Source: Opisthorchis felineus | Taxonomy: Eukaryota; Platyhelminthes; Trematoda; Opisthorchiida; Opisthorchiidae | DNA length: 64,000 nt | Direction: 5' to 3' | Assembly: GCA_004794785.1 (NCBI GenBank) | Contig: SJOL01007149.1 | Span: forward strand, 45,963 to 109,962 | Part shown: positions 34,196 through 47,869 of the stretch, one piece after another | Layout: every line of letters starts with the position of its first letter | Position numbering within the stretch: the stretch's first letter is position 1 | Translations under genes and position numbers: made by a program | Notes under the pieces: generated by a model | What the model was told of the DNA's origin: nothing | Database searches by the model: none | The model's input: only the letters and a program-made list of their open reading frames with translations

Positions 34196-34402
34196 GGGGG
34201 CGAGATGGCTCAGTGGTTAGAGCGCGGACTTACTAACCGGAAGGTCCGTGGTTCGTACCCGACCTCTGCCTCTCGACTTCCCCTGTCTAGGCTTGGGCAA
34301 CCTGGCAGTATCCCAGTCCTCCTGCTTCCACCTGGTGGCATGGCACGTAGGCGTCGAAAGGGTGTTGCAGCTGAACGATTATATTTATTATATTTATTCA
34401 CA
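34196..34402 (+). mobile_element. SINE-I, tRNA-derived, complete-looking copy
   Basis: The head is tRNA-like. GGGGGCGAGA opens it, an A-box TGGCTCAGTGG lies at 34206-34216 followed by TTAGAGCGC, and a B-box GGTTCGTACCC lies at 34250-34260, with the A-to-B spacing of a type 2 RNA polymerase III promoter. The body follows (GACTTCCCCTGTCTAGGCTTGG… to GGGTGTTGCAGCTGA), and the 3' end is an A/T tail with ATATTTATT repeats at about 34379-34400. A second full copy lies at 37593-37777 on the other strand, which shows it is a repeat and not a tRNA gene. It would be mobilised by a LINE, with the partner unknown. Confidence 0.85.
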
Positions 34403-34429
34403 ACTTCCGATTTAACCCTAGATTACCAG

Positions 34430-34745
34430 GAATGTGTTCGAAAAGTACATACTCTCCACCGTGTTTCCACGCTTTGGTGTGAGGCACATGCTGACGTTCA
34501 GGTTTGTGTTTGAAAATTCTTGCCTTCTCCAAAATGAGGAAGATATCGATATTCCAGTACAACGAGGTTCTGATCAGTAGCTTTTGGAGCACCAGGTTTC
34601 TGAGGACTTTCCTGTGCCTGTCTCATTATTCATGGGTTGTGAAGTTAAAGAGGAAACAGTGACTAGGCACCCTTGTTGGACACCAGTGATATGGGAAGAC
34701 TTTTCAAGAGTCCCGCTCACAAGTCCATGAATTTAATTCATCGCT
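34430..34745 (-). pseudogene. LINE-I reverse transcriptase fragment
   Basis: The minus strand reads SGTLEKSSHITGVQQGC (equivalent to the SGVRQGC box), a block from an LFNF-like stretch, MRQAQESPQKPGAPKATDQNLVVLEYRYLPHFGE (equivalent to EIMRRTLE.LQNPG…NLVDLEYADDIVLIFEE) and part of the next block. The catalytic YADD reads YRYL. It lies immediately beside the SINE-I copy at 34196-34402. Confidence 0.6.
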
Positions 34746-35569
34746 GGTTTCGAGCTCGCCAAAGGTATGAAGTGATGACTTGGTGGTTGCTATCAAGTTC
34801 GGAACTCAGCGACCGAGCTAGCGGTCCTTCTAAACAGTCCGGTCCCCCTCCCTTTGTCCTGAGGATGTTACTTGATTATGTAGGGTACATGGTCGATCAG
34901 GCGGATGTATACTAAGTGCTGCGGTCAGTCGACCTATCCTTTAGCAGGATATAGCCGAATTATGCTTCAGCGCATAGTTGGGTAGGTTCCTTCACTCTAA
35001 AAATAACCTGATATTAGTTATCTCTGCGAGATGTTCATTAAGAACATCAGTATCCTCTGGGTCAAATTCCTTTTGGACCCAACAAAACTTCCATCGGTGT
35101 CTCCAAAACCCCCATCCTCATAAAAAGATGCTAGTGTGCTTTCAAGCTATAAGGCTGAGGCCGCATTGTTCAGCGGGGGGCGACACTGTACGACGGCGCA
35201 TTTTTGATACCATTGTTGTATCCATTGTCATTGACTAGTACGTAGGTTTTGAAGTGCGCCCAAATCAGTTACGAACTTGGATACCAAAGACTAATCCCTG
35301 ACAGTGATTGAGGCAAACATCACTCAGGACTATCTCCAACTCTATACTTCGCTCATTTCCAATATATTTAGGGAAATATTCTCATACAGGGCTCATGAAA
35401 TTATCACTGCTGGTAATTCCAAACAAGAGAGAATCAGCCACAAGCTGCTTGTTTTTGGTATTGATTGAGTTTGAATGAAGACCATACAAAATCATGAAAT
35501 GTTCGTTACTTCGCTTGATTAGCCGTAGATGGTTGCGGGATTGGTAGAATTCACGTCCACGTCATTCGT
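34746..35569. other. unassigned intergenic DNA
   Basis: No recognised gene, RNA or repeat. Confidence 0.4.
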
Positions 35570-35735
35570 TTGAACAGTCGTCTTCGCGTTCTGGCGCAAT
35601 TATCCTGGTGAATCCATACCGAAGGTGGGAAGCACTGGACTCGAATTCGCTCTCATTTGACCTCCAGACATACGACGTGCGAGGCAAGTGTGTTATCACT
35701 ACCTCACCAACGCCCACTGGACACATCTGAACAGG
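35570..35735 (-). mobile_element. SINE-II copy, minus strand
   Basis: It shares with 53125-53310 the blocks TTTGAACA(G/A)TCGTC, CTGGCGCAAT.AT.CTGGTGA.TCC, GGGAAGCACTGGACTCGA and the tRNA-like portion ACATACGACGTGCGAGGCAAGTGTGTTATCACTAC. The B-box region is deleted or poorly kept here. It lies about 100 bp from an inverted second copy. Confidence 0.7.
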
Positions 35736-35835
35736 CGAACATGTTCACCTTTGAGCAATGTGATTGGTTGGTCTGCTTGTTAGGACTTTCCAGTCAGGTA
35801 ATGCCATGGACGCTTGAAACCTGCTGGACGATTTT

Positions 35836-36005
35836 CGATGAGCTGTAGATGGTCGCATGTCAAATGTTCACAGTTCAAACCCTGGATAGCGAACTTTGCA
35901 CTGTTAATGAGATTTGATGAAATCGAAACTGGAGTCCAGTGCTTCTCCCCTTTAGCGTGACTTTAGCGCGGACTAATTGCGCCAGGACAGAGCGACTGTT
36001 TAAAT
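35836..36005 (+). mobile_element. SINE-II copy, plus strand (inverted relative to its neighbour)
   Basis: The head includes GCTGTAGATGGTCGCATGTC and a B-box-like CAGTTCAAACCCTGG at about 35871-35885. The body ends with GGAGTCCAGTGCTTCTCCCC and TTGCGCCAGGACAGAGCGACTGTTTAAA, which is the reverse complement of the corresponding part of the copy at 35570-35735. Together they make an inverted SINE pair. Confidence 0.65.
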
Positions 36006-37592
36006 AAGGGTAGTGTGAATGTAAATTCAGTTGATGTTGGAATCCAGTTGGTGTGAGCGAGGTCAGTTCAGCTAGTTGATCGGAAACTGAACAGCAATTC
36101 TGTATTGCGTAATACATATTGGACATGTCAGTCTTGTTGGTTTTTGTTCGCATACACTCGTTCTCCGCCAAAGACAGCTTCGGTGTGCCAAAATAGAGAC
36201 CGGAAAGTTGTCAGAGTGAATTACAATAACCTTGGGAGTGTCATGAACATCAGAGTAATCTGATCAATCAATATTAAGAGGATTACAATGAAAGAAAAGT
36301 AAGCACAGGTTACCCGAGTTGTCACGTGCTGACGCTACGCTCCAAATGGGTTTATTCCCGTTTTTCACATGCCATGGTTTTGAAAATTCATACTCCGAAT
36401 TTACCGAATTCTAGTGCTTAGCTTAACGGGGCTATTCTTCATCCAGTCGGAAATGACACCAAGAACTGTAATGGTCATTTCACTGCGAAGATATGTTCAC
36501 GAACTCAGACAGTTCCAGTCATCGTATATATCGGGTTCCTGTTACACAGCCATTTAGACTATGTCACTAGCCACTGTACCTCAGTTTGGTATGTTGTCTG
36601 CAGTCGGCGGATGTGAGCGACGTTCAGGTTTTGGTTATCGGTGTTTCGGTGCCATCGTGGGTATGGACAGCCGCTGACGGGGTCTATCATGTGATTCAGC
36701 AGGTGATTGACGGTGTGGGAGGTACATGCAAAGCCCCAAGCTACGTCATCCTGGTCATTTCCCTGTATAGTTCTGTTTTCCGTTCGTAATTCGCAGTGGC
36801 GTAAGCCGAAAAGTGAACGGCAGAATAAAGTGAGGGAAGCTGTGAAGTTTAGTGACTGCGAGTGTATCTGCCTTCCGTAAGGGTCTAGTTTTGCTTCGCT
36901 GAAGACACCGCACCTTGTATATTTACTCAACTGGCATAGGCACCGCCATTTTCATCCTTTCGGCATAATCCATAAAACGACGTACGATACTGAAGTATTC
37001 GCGTTTGAAAAGTTGTGTTGATGACGATGATGATGTTTTCACTGTTTTTGGCCTAGATGTAGTGCCTCCATTTAATGCATTGCTGGCATCACCCCGTGGC
37101 TTACTAGTATGTTTGCTGCATTCCCTTGTATCTTCAAAGCAGTTCATTATTCATTGCCATCCTAATTTCGTCTACGTGAACTACCAGTTTTTCTTCGTGG
37201 ATTGGAATAATATTTTTCAAATCCTGCGTGTGGAAGTAACACTAGAAAAACTGCACTGAGCATAGCTGAACCACGGGAAGGTTAGGGCGAGAGGACCAAG
37301 ATGAGAGCTATTTCGAACGATCTCTTCAGGTGTCACTGTATATAAGGACTGTGCGAATCCGCCGATTCTACGAGGTAGGCACAACCTAATGGTAGGAGCA
37401 TCTAGCCGTTCTTGGGAATATTTACCACTCGCACGAGGAATTCATTCCTTGAAGGCACGAATAGGGTCACACGTGCATACGGTGGACATTCGTTGTGTCG
37501 TTTATTCGACTGACTCACCTAATAGTTTTTGCAGCCTCAACAGTCTAAGCGTTTGGTGCTCGTGTGCTACGTACCTTCGAACGTACTACAAT
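36006..37592. other. unassigned; one 123-codon open frame
   Basis: The minus-strand frame 36930-36559 (123 codons) contains no motif I recognise. A GATGATGATG-type microsatellite lies at 37021-37033. Nothing else was identified. Confidence 0.35.
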
Positions 37593-37777
37593 ACAACCGT
37601 TCAACTCTAGCACCCTTTCGGTGCCTACGTGCCATGCCACCAGGAGGAAGCAGAAGGACTGGGATACTGTCAGGTTGCCCAATCCTAGACGGGAAGTCGA
37701 GAGACAGAGATCTGGTTCGAACCACGGACCTTCCGGTCAGTAAATTCGCGCTCTAACCACTGCGCTATCTCGCCCCC
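37593..37777 (-). mobile_element. SINE-I, tRNA-derived, second full copy
   Basis: On the minus strand it starts GGGGGCGAGATAGCGCAGTGG, with an A-box, and has a B-box TGGTTCGAACC at about 37713-37723. The body runs to GGCACCGAAAGGGTGCTAGAGTTGAACG. It is closely similar to 34196-34375 throughout, with differences such as loss of the ATATTTATT tail. It ends about 570 bp upstream of the U2AF2 start codon. Confidence 0.85.
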
Positions 37778-38289
37778 ACAACCATGTTTTAGTCAGTTGC
37801 GCGCTTTATCTTCATATCAACTGACCGCACTTCTTTTTGGGTTCCTGCAGTCGCACATTAGACCGTTATGGTTTAAAGCCAAAATATATTCACCTGCATT
37901 TCCAAACGTTAAGCCCAACTAGACTTCAACGAAAACGCTGAAGATAACATGTGTACTTAACACACCAGCTTCATTGACCGAATTTAGCAACGTAGCTAGT
38001 CCAGACATCCGAGTTTAGGTCGGACGATAGAAGGTCGCAAATGGTCCTCAGTGAAGCCTTAAGTTAAGTTGAATGACCAGGTACATGTTGAACCCCACTC
38101 TCATGTGGGTAACAGTGGTGAGCGGTTCGTGTACATTTCTTAGAATACTACCACACGCGAGACAACTAGAATGCAAAGTCTTTTTCAGATCCGCATGTAT
38201 TGTGTTTTCTACAGATTGTTGTCGTACAGCTACATATTAATTATATACATTTCACCTTAGGTCATCAATCGAGCTACTTACTAGTGTTC
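37778..38289. other. U2AF2 upstream region without a clear core promoter
   Basis: No TATA box or initiator can be assigned with confidence. The part next to the gene is AT-rich (TTAATTATATACAT near 38236-38250). If the acceptor at 38328 is a cis-splice site, this stretch could be a 5' UTR intron and the promoter would lie further left. Confidence 0.35.
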
Positions 38290-39907
<1,618 letters not shown>

Positions 39908-41309
39908 CATCCCTGTGTTAATAACTTGTCGAATGTATATATGGTGCAATTTTAGCTATGCTATGAAATTCTGCCAGTTTTTACCTATTAATAATGCTCA
40001 TTCAAAGGGAAATGAGCTCCCGAAAGAAATGATACCGCCGGAAACTTTTAAACTCATTAACGGAAAGAGTTTTCTGACGATACGGTTTCTTTGCTGCGGC
40101 TCTTAACCTCGTTTTTCAGAGTGTAGGACTTAGGCGGCTTCGTCGGACACTGCTGCCACGGTGTCAATGTGCCCGAGTATCACGTACAGGTGCGCCATAA
40201 ATGAGCAAACAGTTGACCGAAATCAGCCTTCGTGTGCTCACTATCACATACTACTACTAATCACCTAACCGTGGGCCTAGACTTTCAATCAGACTACAAA
40301 AAGACTAGTACTAGGTGATCTCCCAAGGCTATATGCTGCCCAGTTTGATCGCTTTTTAAGTTTTTTTTAGGTTCACTGGCTTATTTCTAGACGTTCCCCG
40401 ATTACCATGCTTATCACTAAGTTTTGCATGTCCAGGAAGGAGTTCTGTTGTGTTAAGGTTCAGAGGGCTCGGAGATTTATGTTCCTGGACTCACCTTGGT
40501 TTATTTCACTTGATAGTACTAATTTTACATACACATTTCCGCCCACTCAACGCGGCTTCCAGAACCCTAGATAAGAATTTGACTTAAGGTGACATCCTTG
40601 ACCGAATTCCCCTTTTTTATACCTGATCGTAATCAGTGTCAACATTCTTCCATTTATGGACTGCTTGTGTTCGCGTAACTCGCTTTTATTAAGGTCGTAT
40701 TTGATAGGCCCCTACCTGTATTCATTGTAATCGAATTCATATGTCTGCTTCTTATCTGTTGAAGCACAAAAACGATCACTGCGAAGTGCAACCCACTAGC
40801 GATGAGAGAGACATGATAAGCCTTTTGGTTCGTGAGCCGAGCCGTTTGCTTTCATTTGAAGCATCGTCAACACAATGTGCAACATTGTAATCCTGTGAGG
40901 TGTTCTAAACATTTCCACAGAGTGAAGAGAAGCACCTATCCATGAAAATTGCAGCCAAGGAAGCCCTTTATGTAACTCATAGAAGTGAACTCCATTCAAA
41001 TTAGTTTAAAATGGACGAACAGTTTTTGATCATGGACAGTCATTTCCTTGTGTTGTCATGCTAAATGACGTCGCAGGTGTTTGCCTCCCTCGACAGATTC
41101 TGAATGGATTTTCGCATTAATGGGCGGAATTCCAAAGAAGCGGTTCTCTCAAGATATCAAGATCGAGATAGCTCGGCTGTTTAGGCACAAAACTGCTGAT
41201 CGAAGATCCGTTGTTCCAATAACTTCGGGTTTTAGATTATTCCTTTTTGTAGCGTGACACTATTTCAGCTCGTGTGTGCCTCCGAGTTGCACAGTAGGTG
41301 TGCGCCGAA
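39908..41309 (+). other. region after U2AF2, probable 3' UTR at least in part
   Basis: No coding sequence is recognised. No canonical AATAAA was noticed in the first kilobase after the stop; the nearest clear one noticed is at 41310. The true 3' end could use a variant signal closer to the stop, so the length of the UTR is uncertain. Confidence 0.4.
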
Positions 41310-41370
41310 AATAAACTACTGTTTTTGTTTTCAGGGTTTTATGTTTTTTGCTTGTGTATAGTTCTAGCAT
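41310..41370 (+). terminator. candidate poly(A) signal with GT-rich downstream element
   Basis: AATAAA at 41310-41315 is followed within 10-45 nt by T/GT-rich sequence (TGTTTTTGTTTTCAGGG, then TTTTATGTTTTTTGCTTGTG). This is the classical arrangement of a cleavage/polyadenylation site. It is on the U2AF2 strand, 1.4 kb after its stop. Assignment to U2AF2 is inference. Confidence 0.4.
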
Positions 41371-43002
41371 CAACTTTGCGTTGACTTCGGAACCATCCGC
41401 AGTTGGTTTTGTTGAACGGATGTTTTCGTGGCGTCCATCAGACTTTGGTTGAACCCTTTTTCATTTCTCATATTTCATCTATTCCAGAAAAGTTTGTTGC
41501 GTTCTTAAGCAGAGTGATGCAACAATGCTCATGGGCAAACAGGTCATCCTTATGAATTGAGAACATGATAAGATTTTTCCAAGCTTTGTGGACAGTTATG
41601 CTGGGTAATCCGAGAATGAGGTATATCTATATAAATCGTCAGCCTGACTGTGTACTTCATGTGGCTGTCTGAGTAAAAGCAAGTCCTGAGCGCACTTGAC
41701 AGTTTTGACACCTCCTACTGGATCATACATACAAAACCAACCGATTGGATCAAAACTGTGGTTAAGAGTTGGTCTGGTCAAAATCAATGATTGGTGGTGA
41801 AGATTGGTGTAAAATGACGTGCCATATGGGTTACGTAATTGATTCGAGACAGTTATCTCCGTTCAGTACTCTATTCAGCATATTTTGAGGGCGGGAACGA
41901 ATTAATGCCGGAACTTCATTCCGGTTCGTCATCACACATTATCAGTAACAAGAAAACGGGATAACTCGCCCTCTGGCCGTTAAACTGAATGTCAGTGCAA
42001 AACGTTTCTAACGATTAAGTTTGAGCTTAAGTGCTAATTGTCTTTTATATAGGCAGGAAGTCAGTTCTAATGAATTTTGACGAATTCACTCATACTCCAC
42101 AGGCTTGCAGTTTCTGACGTCCGGTGTCCAAAAGATGGAATTCGCGAAATACGCTCAAACGATTTCCAGCTGAATCTCTCGTATTTGGTATTCTTAAAAT
42201 GTGCCTACCTGGTTTGCCAAAAGAAGGCTAAACCGATCGTGGGTTTTTCAGCAACCTTACGGGTAGTGTGTTCCGTTGATACCTCTTGATTGTGATGTTT
42301 CAAGCTCATTTAGTGCCAGTGAGCTGTATGCATCATTGAACTAAATGTGGCGTAGACGGAGCCCTCTTGAAGATCTTTGTGGAATTGTGGTCACTCCATC
42401 AGTTGTGTCGCCAGAGCATGTGGCTGGTGTACACAAGAAATTGCACGCACCAGTTGGTGTGCGCGCATGTACTCAGACCCTGAGCTGTCTAAAATACAGT
42501 TTTATTGGTACGTGCTACTATTCTTCCGAGCGACGACCGATCGACCGTTGAAACTCGGTGAAAGCTTGTCTTCCTAAACGATTGACTTGTGGACCAGTTC
42601 CGAAGGAAGGCAATGGGCTCAAAGCATATATAGTTAACGTTCGCTATCAGTATCGATCACCAGATTTTCCTCTGACGAGAACAAATGCACATTACGCTGA
42701 CGTCCCGGGGCGCTCGATACGTGGAAGGAGGAATCATCTTCAACCGAATTAAGATTATCTGCACTGTTCTCTGGGGGTTCTGTAGCGAGGTGATCTTCAT
42801 ACGGCAGCACTGGCGACCATAGATAAAAATAACATCAGCACCTAGATTTAATAATCAGTTCCCAGAAGGCTTAATATTGCTAACTTGTGTTAAAGACAAC
42901 CAAAGTCAGCACGCAGCGCACTGTGACTACCAATTAGTGTATGTATATGGTGCGTCGTTCCGTTTCATTGGCGATGAAAAATCAAGTAGTTTTCAGTTGT
43001 AC
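41371..43002. other. unassigned intergenic DNA
   Basis: No recognised gene, RNA or repeat. Confidence 0.4.
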
Positions 43003-43166
43003 TATCTTTTCGGTGCCTGGCTGCCAAAGCACCCGAAGTAAGCACGAAACCTGAGGTGCTGCCAGTCTCTCTGATCCCACAATATATGTCAGGGTTGGAT
43101 TCGAACAAAGGGGGCTTCCGGTCAGTGAGTTCGTGCCTTGACTGCATAACTATCGAACCGCATTAG
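43003..43166 (-). mobile_element. diverged SINE-I copy
   Basis: On the plus strand the blocks TTTTCGGTGCCTGGCTGCCAA, GGGTTGGATTCGAACAAAGG (B-box region), GGCTTCCGGTCAGTGAGTTCG and TAACTATCGAACCGC follow the order of the minus-strand SINE-I copy at 37.6-37.8 kb (TTTCGGTGCCTACGTGCCAT…GGTTCGAACC…CTTCCGGTCAGTAAATTCG…). The middle of the body differs, so it is an older copy or another subfamily. Confidence 0.65.
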
Positions 43167-45235
43167 CAGTGAGGACATATTTCTATAACTGACTTCTCTG
43201 GCAGGATGTTCAGGTCAACTGTATTCTGAGCTGGTTTCATCCTGCCTTTTGTGGTGAGTCTTTGGACCGCGGTCTAGCGCGTACAGCTGTCTTTTGATGT
43301 GTTCCCATTCGCGGTGTATACTTTACTTTTTACTTCGCGTGTTTTCTCTTAGAATAATGCAGTCCGGTGAGCGGAAAAGCCTCATGGTCTATATTTGTCG
43401 GGACCCTTATCTCTGGTGAGACTCCAAACACCACCTGTGTTCGGCTGTCTGTTGGCTAATCCTACGGTTCATCAATATTAACTTTTTTTGAGCCAGTATC
43501 TTGTTTGTAGTGAATAGTCCACCACTCAAAGGTTGCTTTCGGTGGCTTCAGAACTTCCCAGCTGCGTAGTATGTACTTATGAGTCCACTGGTTTGGGTTC
43601 TGCATAAACCGGTAGATCACTGATCTTGGGACGAAGCACAATTTCTTCCACGTGGTCGTGGATGGTGTTCCCATCCCTTGGAGTGAAGCTGGTGTTAGAC
43701 TGCCACCCTCGTCAGAGGCACCGTGAAACTGAAAGGTGTTAAACCAAATGTTCCAGCAGGTAATTGGGTTCACCGGTAGAATCAATCTGTCTGCATGGTA
43801 ATAATGCGCCACTATCCGATCACCCGCCCGGATTGGCCGAATTCGAGCACATGCAGGTAAGTGAGGTAACAGGAGATTTCGAATGGGAAGGTAGGAAAGT
43901 CTTCAGCACGAAGCCACAGTTGGCTTCACACTAGCACAAATGTAATGGTAATTTCGCATTTTATTCGTTTTTCTATGGCGTCTGACGATCTCTTTGGTGC
44001 TTTCGCGCAATTAGTCGGTGCTACTAGCCAAGCTAACAATTTGCGCACTTACGCACGTACAGACCCTGACAACGGTAGCAAACAGTGTCATCTAAACGTA
44101 CCCCGAGGTTGAAGATAGCTTCGACATTATTGCCTGGCCCAATACTGCGCTATTTTCAGCCCCGTGCGTCCTACTACCTGGTTGTGGGTGAATCTCTAAC
44201 ATATTCCTCCACTTGTCGCCGTCATATGGCTTTGGGCTTTGGGCAGTCTAATCGGTAATAGTCGAAGTTCAAGTAGTATCAGATACTGGCCAAGCGTACG
44301 CCTTCGTCGCCTACATGACTAGAAACTCTAATTATCAAGATAGAGAGACATGTATGGTCCTTGTCTGCAGTTGGGCGAGTGGTTGTGGATGCGGCTTGTC
44401 CAATGATGCGATGGAATGTCCGATCGGATACACTCAGGAGTTCCCAAAATTAACCGGGATTTCGGGTACGTATCAGTTGTCTGACCAATTGACTTGGTGT
44501 TCACCGCTGAATTTCATGGAACCTTTACCGTACGGATGGCTCTAATTTGCCAACGTTTGACCGAAAGTAGGTTTCATGTGGTCAGTGTGGCTGCATCCAT
44601 TTCACAGGTCTCAATCTGGTTGGTTCCTTACCATAGCTGATCGCGCCCTTTCGTGTCCACCCCCAGCTTGTTTACGTTGTTCTACCCAAGTGTCTGCAGA
44701 ACCATAAGTCCGAAAGAGCGTAAATAGTGTGCCAGATTTCGTCGCGGAGTTTATCTTAGGGGGGACTAAGTCAATACATTAATATGACTCCCCAGGACAA
44801 CTCAGTGGATCTAGTGCATATCACCTGATTTTACCCGTGAGTACGCCTAATGTCTTGCAGGCGTCATCATAATGTATGCCTCCGCTATCTTATTTAGAGT
44901 TTGTTTATTCCATGCTCTTGTTTGCGATGTATGTATTGCCAATGTTTTGCTGCGTGCTATCCGGAGGCTGGAACGGTACTCAAAAAATCTCGTTGGTTGG
45001 CCCATCACAGCAAGGGACTGCGTAAGTTTTTATGCCATAATGTGGCTAAGCCCGGCTACCAAAAACCGATGACCGGTCAGTCATCTTTTCATTCGTGGGA
45101 TCAGCAGCAGCAAGAGTTCTGGCCATTGATCTAGCACAGCATCGTCAGTGTTTAATACATCTGCTTTGATATCACTATCGCTAACGTAGTTGGGTGGATT
45201 GAATGCTCGCTAATTTTTTGGCGCCGATGGTGATG
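43167..45235. other. unassigned intergenic DNA; one 116-codon open frame
   Basis: The minus-strand frame 43812-43462 (116 codons) is open but has no recognised domain. Frames at plus 44872-45134 also show nothing identifiable. Confidence 0.35.
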
Positions 45236-45480
45236 GGATCACGGACTAACGTGGAAAAGGTCGTGGCGGCAGTTCGTTTTCCTTGCTCAATTCTGAAGCA
45301 GAGAAGTGGCCAGCCTTTGATGTCGGATATGGAATTGGTTACGAGGATTCTAGGCACTGTCGGTGCGACTCGCGTGAACCCACTTGTGTTTGGCTAGAGA
45401 CGGTACAAGATGCGCCTGTTAGTGAGTATTAATGTCGTTCTTGTCTTCCTGGTTATTGTATGCTAGCGGTAATTCGTCTA
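45236..45480 (+). pseudogene. LINE-I C-terminal tail fragment
   Basis: The plus strand reads LKQRSGQPL, then LVTRILGTVGATRVN, and in a shifted frame PTCVWLETVQDAP. These are the RKQRGGQPL, ITKRLGAVGATR and PPCAWLETLQDMA blocks of the LINE-I tail in the correct order. A CRSC-like ending is seen near 45440. Only this tail is recognised; the sequence to its left does not match LINE-I. Confidence 0.65.
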
Positions 45481-47869
45481 CCTAATTTCACTCCTTTCAC
45501 AATAAGTCTCTAACAAATCGGTGTAAGGCTGCGAAGCTCCAGTATCGAGCATTGATTTTCGGTTGTTGATGGTAAAGTGAGTTATCCAAGTGATATCTTT
45601 TGTGCCTTGCATGCGCGGAGTCCTACATTTGACTAGTGTCTCCATGTGGGTGGTTCTAGTTGATTGATAGGTTAAGATTTTTTGTTGATTATATCCGTCA
45701 TATTTTATCTGGCTGTTGCGTGGTTGGTAGAAATAGAACCCTTCATTTTAGTGTGATGGCACAACTCGGATAACTAGTATCCGTTTTACCCTGATATGTC
45801 CCGTCCATTAGTTGCACTAGGGCTGCAACAACGTCCAGTACCTTAAGGTATCTTTGAAATAGGTGGTTTGTTTATCTTGTAGTTTTTTGCTTACCAGTCA
45901 TGGAGTTAGTTTCCTTAGCCCTGCTGCTCGCAAGAAGCTTTACCGTTAACAAATTTCGGAGGTGCGATCACCAAGTGTGACAAACGGAATACGAACTAGT
46001 AACCTGATCGGATTCATGTACAGCGGGAATTCGTGAACACTCGGTCGCCATAAGGTTAACCACAGTCGTCTTTAAACTTGCAAAGCTTCATATTAGATAT
46101 GACTAGTGGTGACTGGTACGGTGGTACCCCCTACGGAGAGATCACTCTCAGTAGCTTTATCTTACGAGAAAATTCGTCCAAAAACCTGATTGATGGCCCG
46201 TTGCTCCCGATGAGAGGCTTCCTTCACGAAAGACAATTCATTCCAGAACGGAGCTAATCGGTCAAAAAATGGAAACGGGTTACTGACGTTCTTTAACATT
46301 TACTTGGCTTAGACGCGTTATTCCGGAAAATGTTCACGAAGAAATCGAGCAGAAGCGGTTAGGAGCCTCTCGAAGCACATTAACATATTTTTGGATATTC
46401 TTCGACAACAGGTGCTACACAGAAACTTCCTGATGTTTTTTTTTTCGGCGCGGCATTTGATGTATCAGTATATTTTTCAAGGGACATTCCTCGTAAGGTT
46501 ACTTGAGCGATCTCCGCAGCCATTTGAATAGTGCTCCTTCAGGGTTGGACGCTCATTTGGGTTGGATTCAATCAAATGTAGGATAAACGTTAGTTAATTC
46601 TTGACTTTCTGTTTTTTGTTTTCAGCATTGGTGTGTTCATACACGGTATCAGGTACAAGTTATGAAATCAGCCGGAGTGGTATAAACTATATAGCACGCA
46701 ATAGAGCAGAGAGTGCACAATGTGATTGCTCTCTGGTGGGCCTGTGTTGGAATGTTTCACAGTAGAGGTTGGGAAATTGGTCTTCAGCTAGGGTCCGACG
46801 AAGTTCATCATTACCAGAGGCATGATCATTCTAAAATAGTTGTATTGTAATTTGTGTTCACTAATTTCTCTCTGGAACGGCGTTTTGCGTGCACTGGGTA
46901 ACTGCTGAAAATGCGATTAACCTGCGGATTCATATCCACATGAGCAGTATTTTATCTGTTAACTCTAAACCGCTAAATACTGGGGCATTTAAAATTCCCT
47001 AACTGTTGCGTGTAAGATCAGTGTTGCTGAGGCCAAAGTAATTCGTGTTTAACGGTAAGCCCTCCAACGATTGGTCGGAAAGGACATACTAATCAGACGA
47101 AAGGTGTGTTGAAGCACATGTCCCATGTAAACCAAGGGCTTAAAGGGTTTGTGTGCACAGTGTTTAGGTATACGCAGGTGACAATTGCCGTATAGTCCAG
47201 AGTGGAGGCATGAACCGGTCACATCGCTTGGCCGATGCTTGCCTGGTGGTCAGATGGGGTTATGGTAGTAGCACACATTGTGGTTGAAACCGGACGAGGA
47301 ATTGCATTCGACCCTCGTGTACTTTTTATAGCTGGTTGCCGAAAAATTGTAAACAGTAGGATAACGCGGTGCGCAGAGATTTTCGTGTCCGCTCGCAGGT
47401 GGCGACTGCTACAAAACTCTTTAAGACTTGACAGTGGTCTCCGCTATCCGGAAGTCCAATTCTTTCGCGATGCTTTCGTCGGCACCATAGTGTTGCTAAG
47501 GTTGCGGAACTCTGAGCAACACGCTATTGCGCTAAAATTTACGTCTGGCCGATTTTGGTGCCTTCAAAATGATGTTCGATCATTAGTGCCACCATCAACA
47601 CTGATAGCGCCTCAGAGGATTCCAAGCCGTATAACCATGTTAGGTTATTTGGACAAGGCCCTACATTGGAACGAAAATTGGACATGGAGAGAAGCCTAGG
47701 GTTGTATGTCGCTTGTCACTGTCGCCCGTTTAGCAGAATCAGGGTCGTGGAAGCCCCTTAAACGTGAGGAGCATTCAGAATTTCCGCAACATCATTCTCT
47801 TGGGGAATGTCGTGCTCTATCTACCTCCAGATTCCCCCCAACTAGAATCAGGCACGGGATATAATGCTG
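45481..47869. other. unassigned; one 154-codon open frame
   Basis: A plus-strand frame at 47235-47699 (154 codons) is the longest here; I see no domain, signal peptide or repeat in it. The remainder is AT-rich without recognised features. Confidence 0.35.

Noticed and set aside
34196..34270. tRNA gene
   Set aside because: A and B boxes are good, but the acceptor and anticodon stems do not form a proper cloverleaf and the same head plus a non-tRNA body recurs at 37.6-37.8 kb; it is a SINE.
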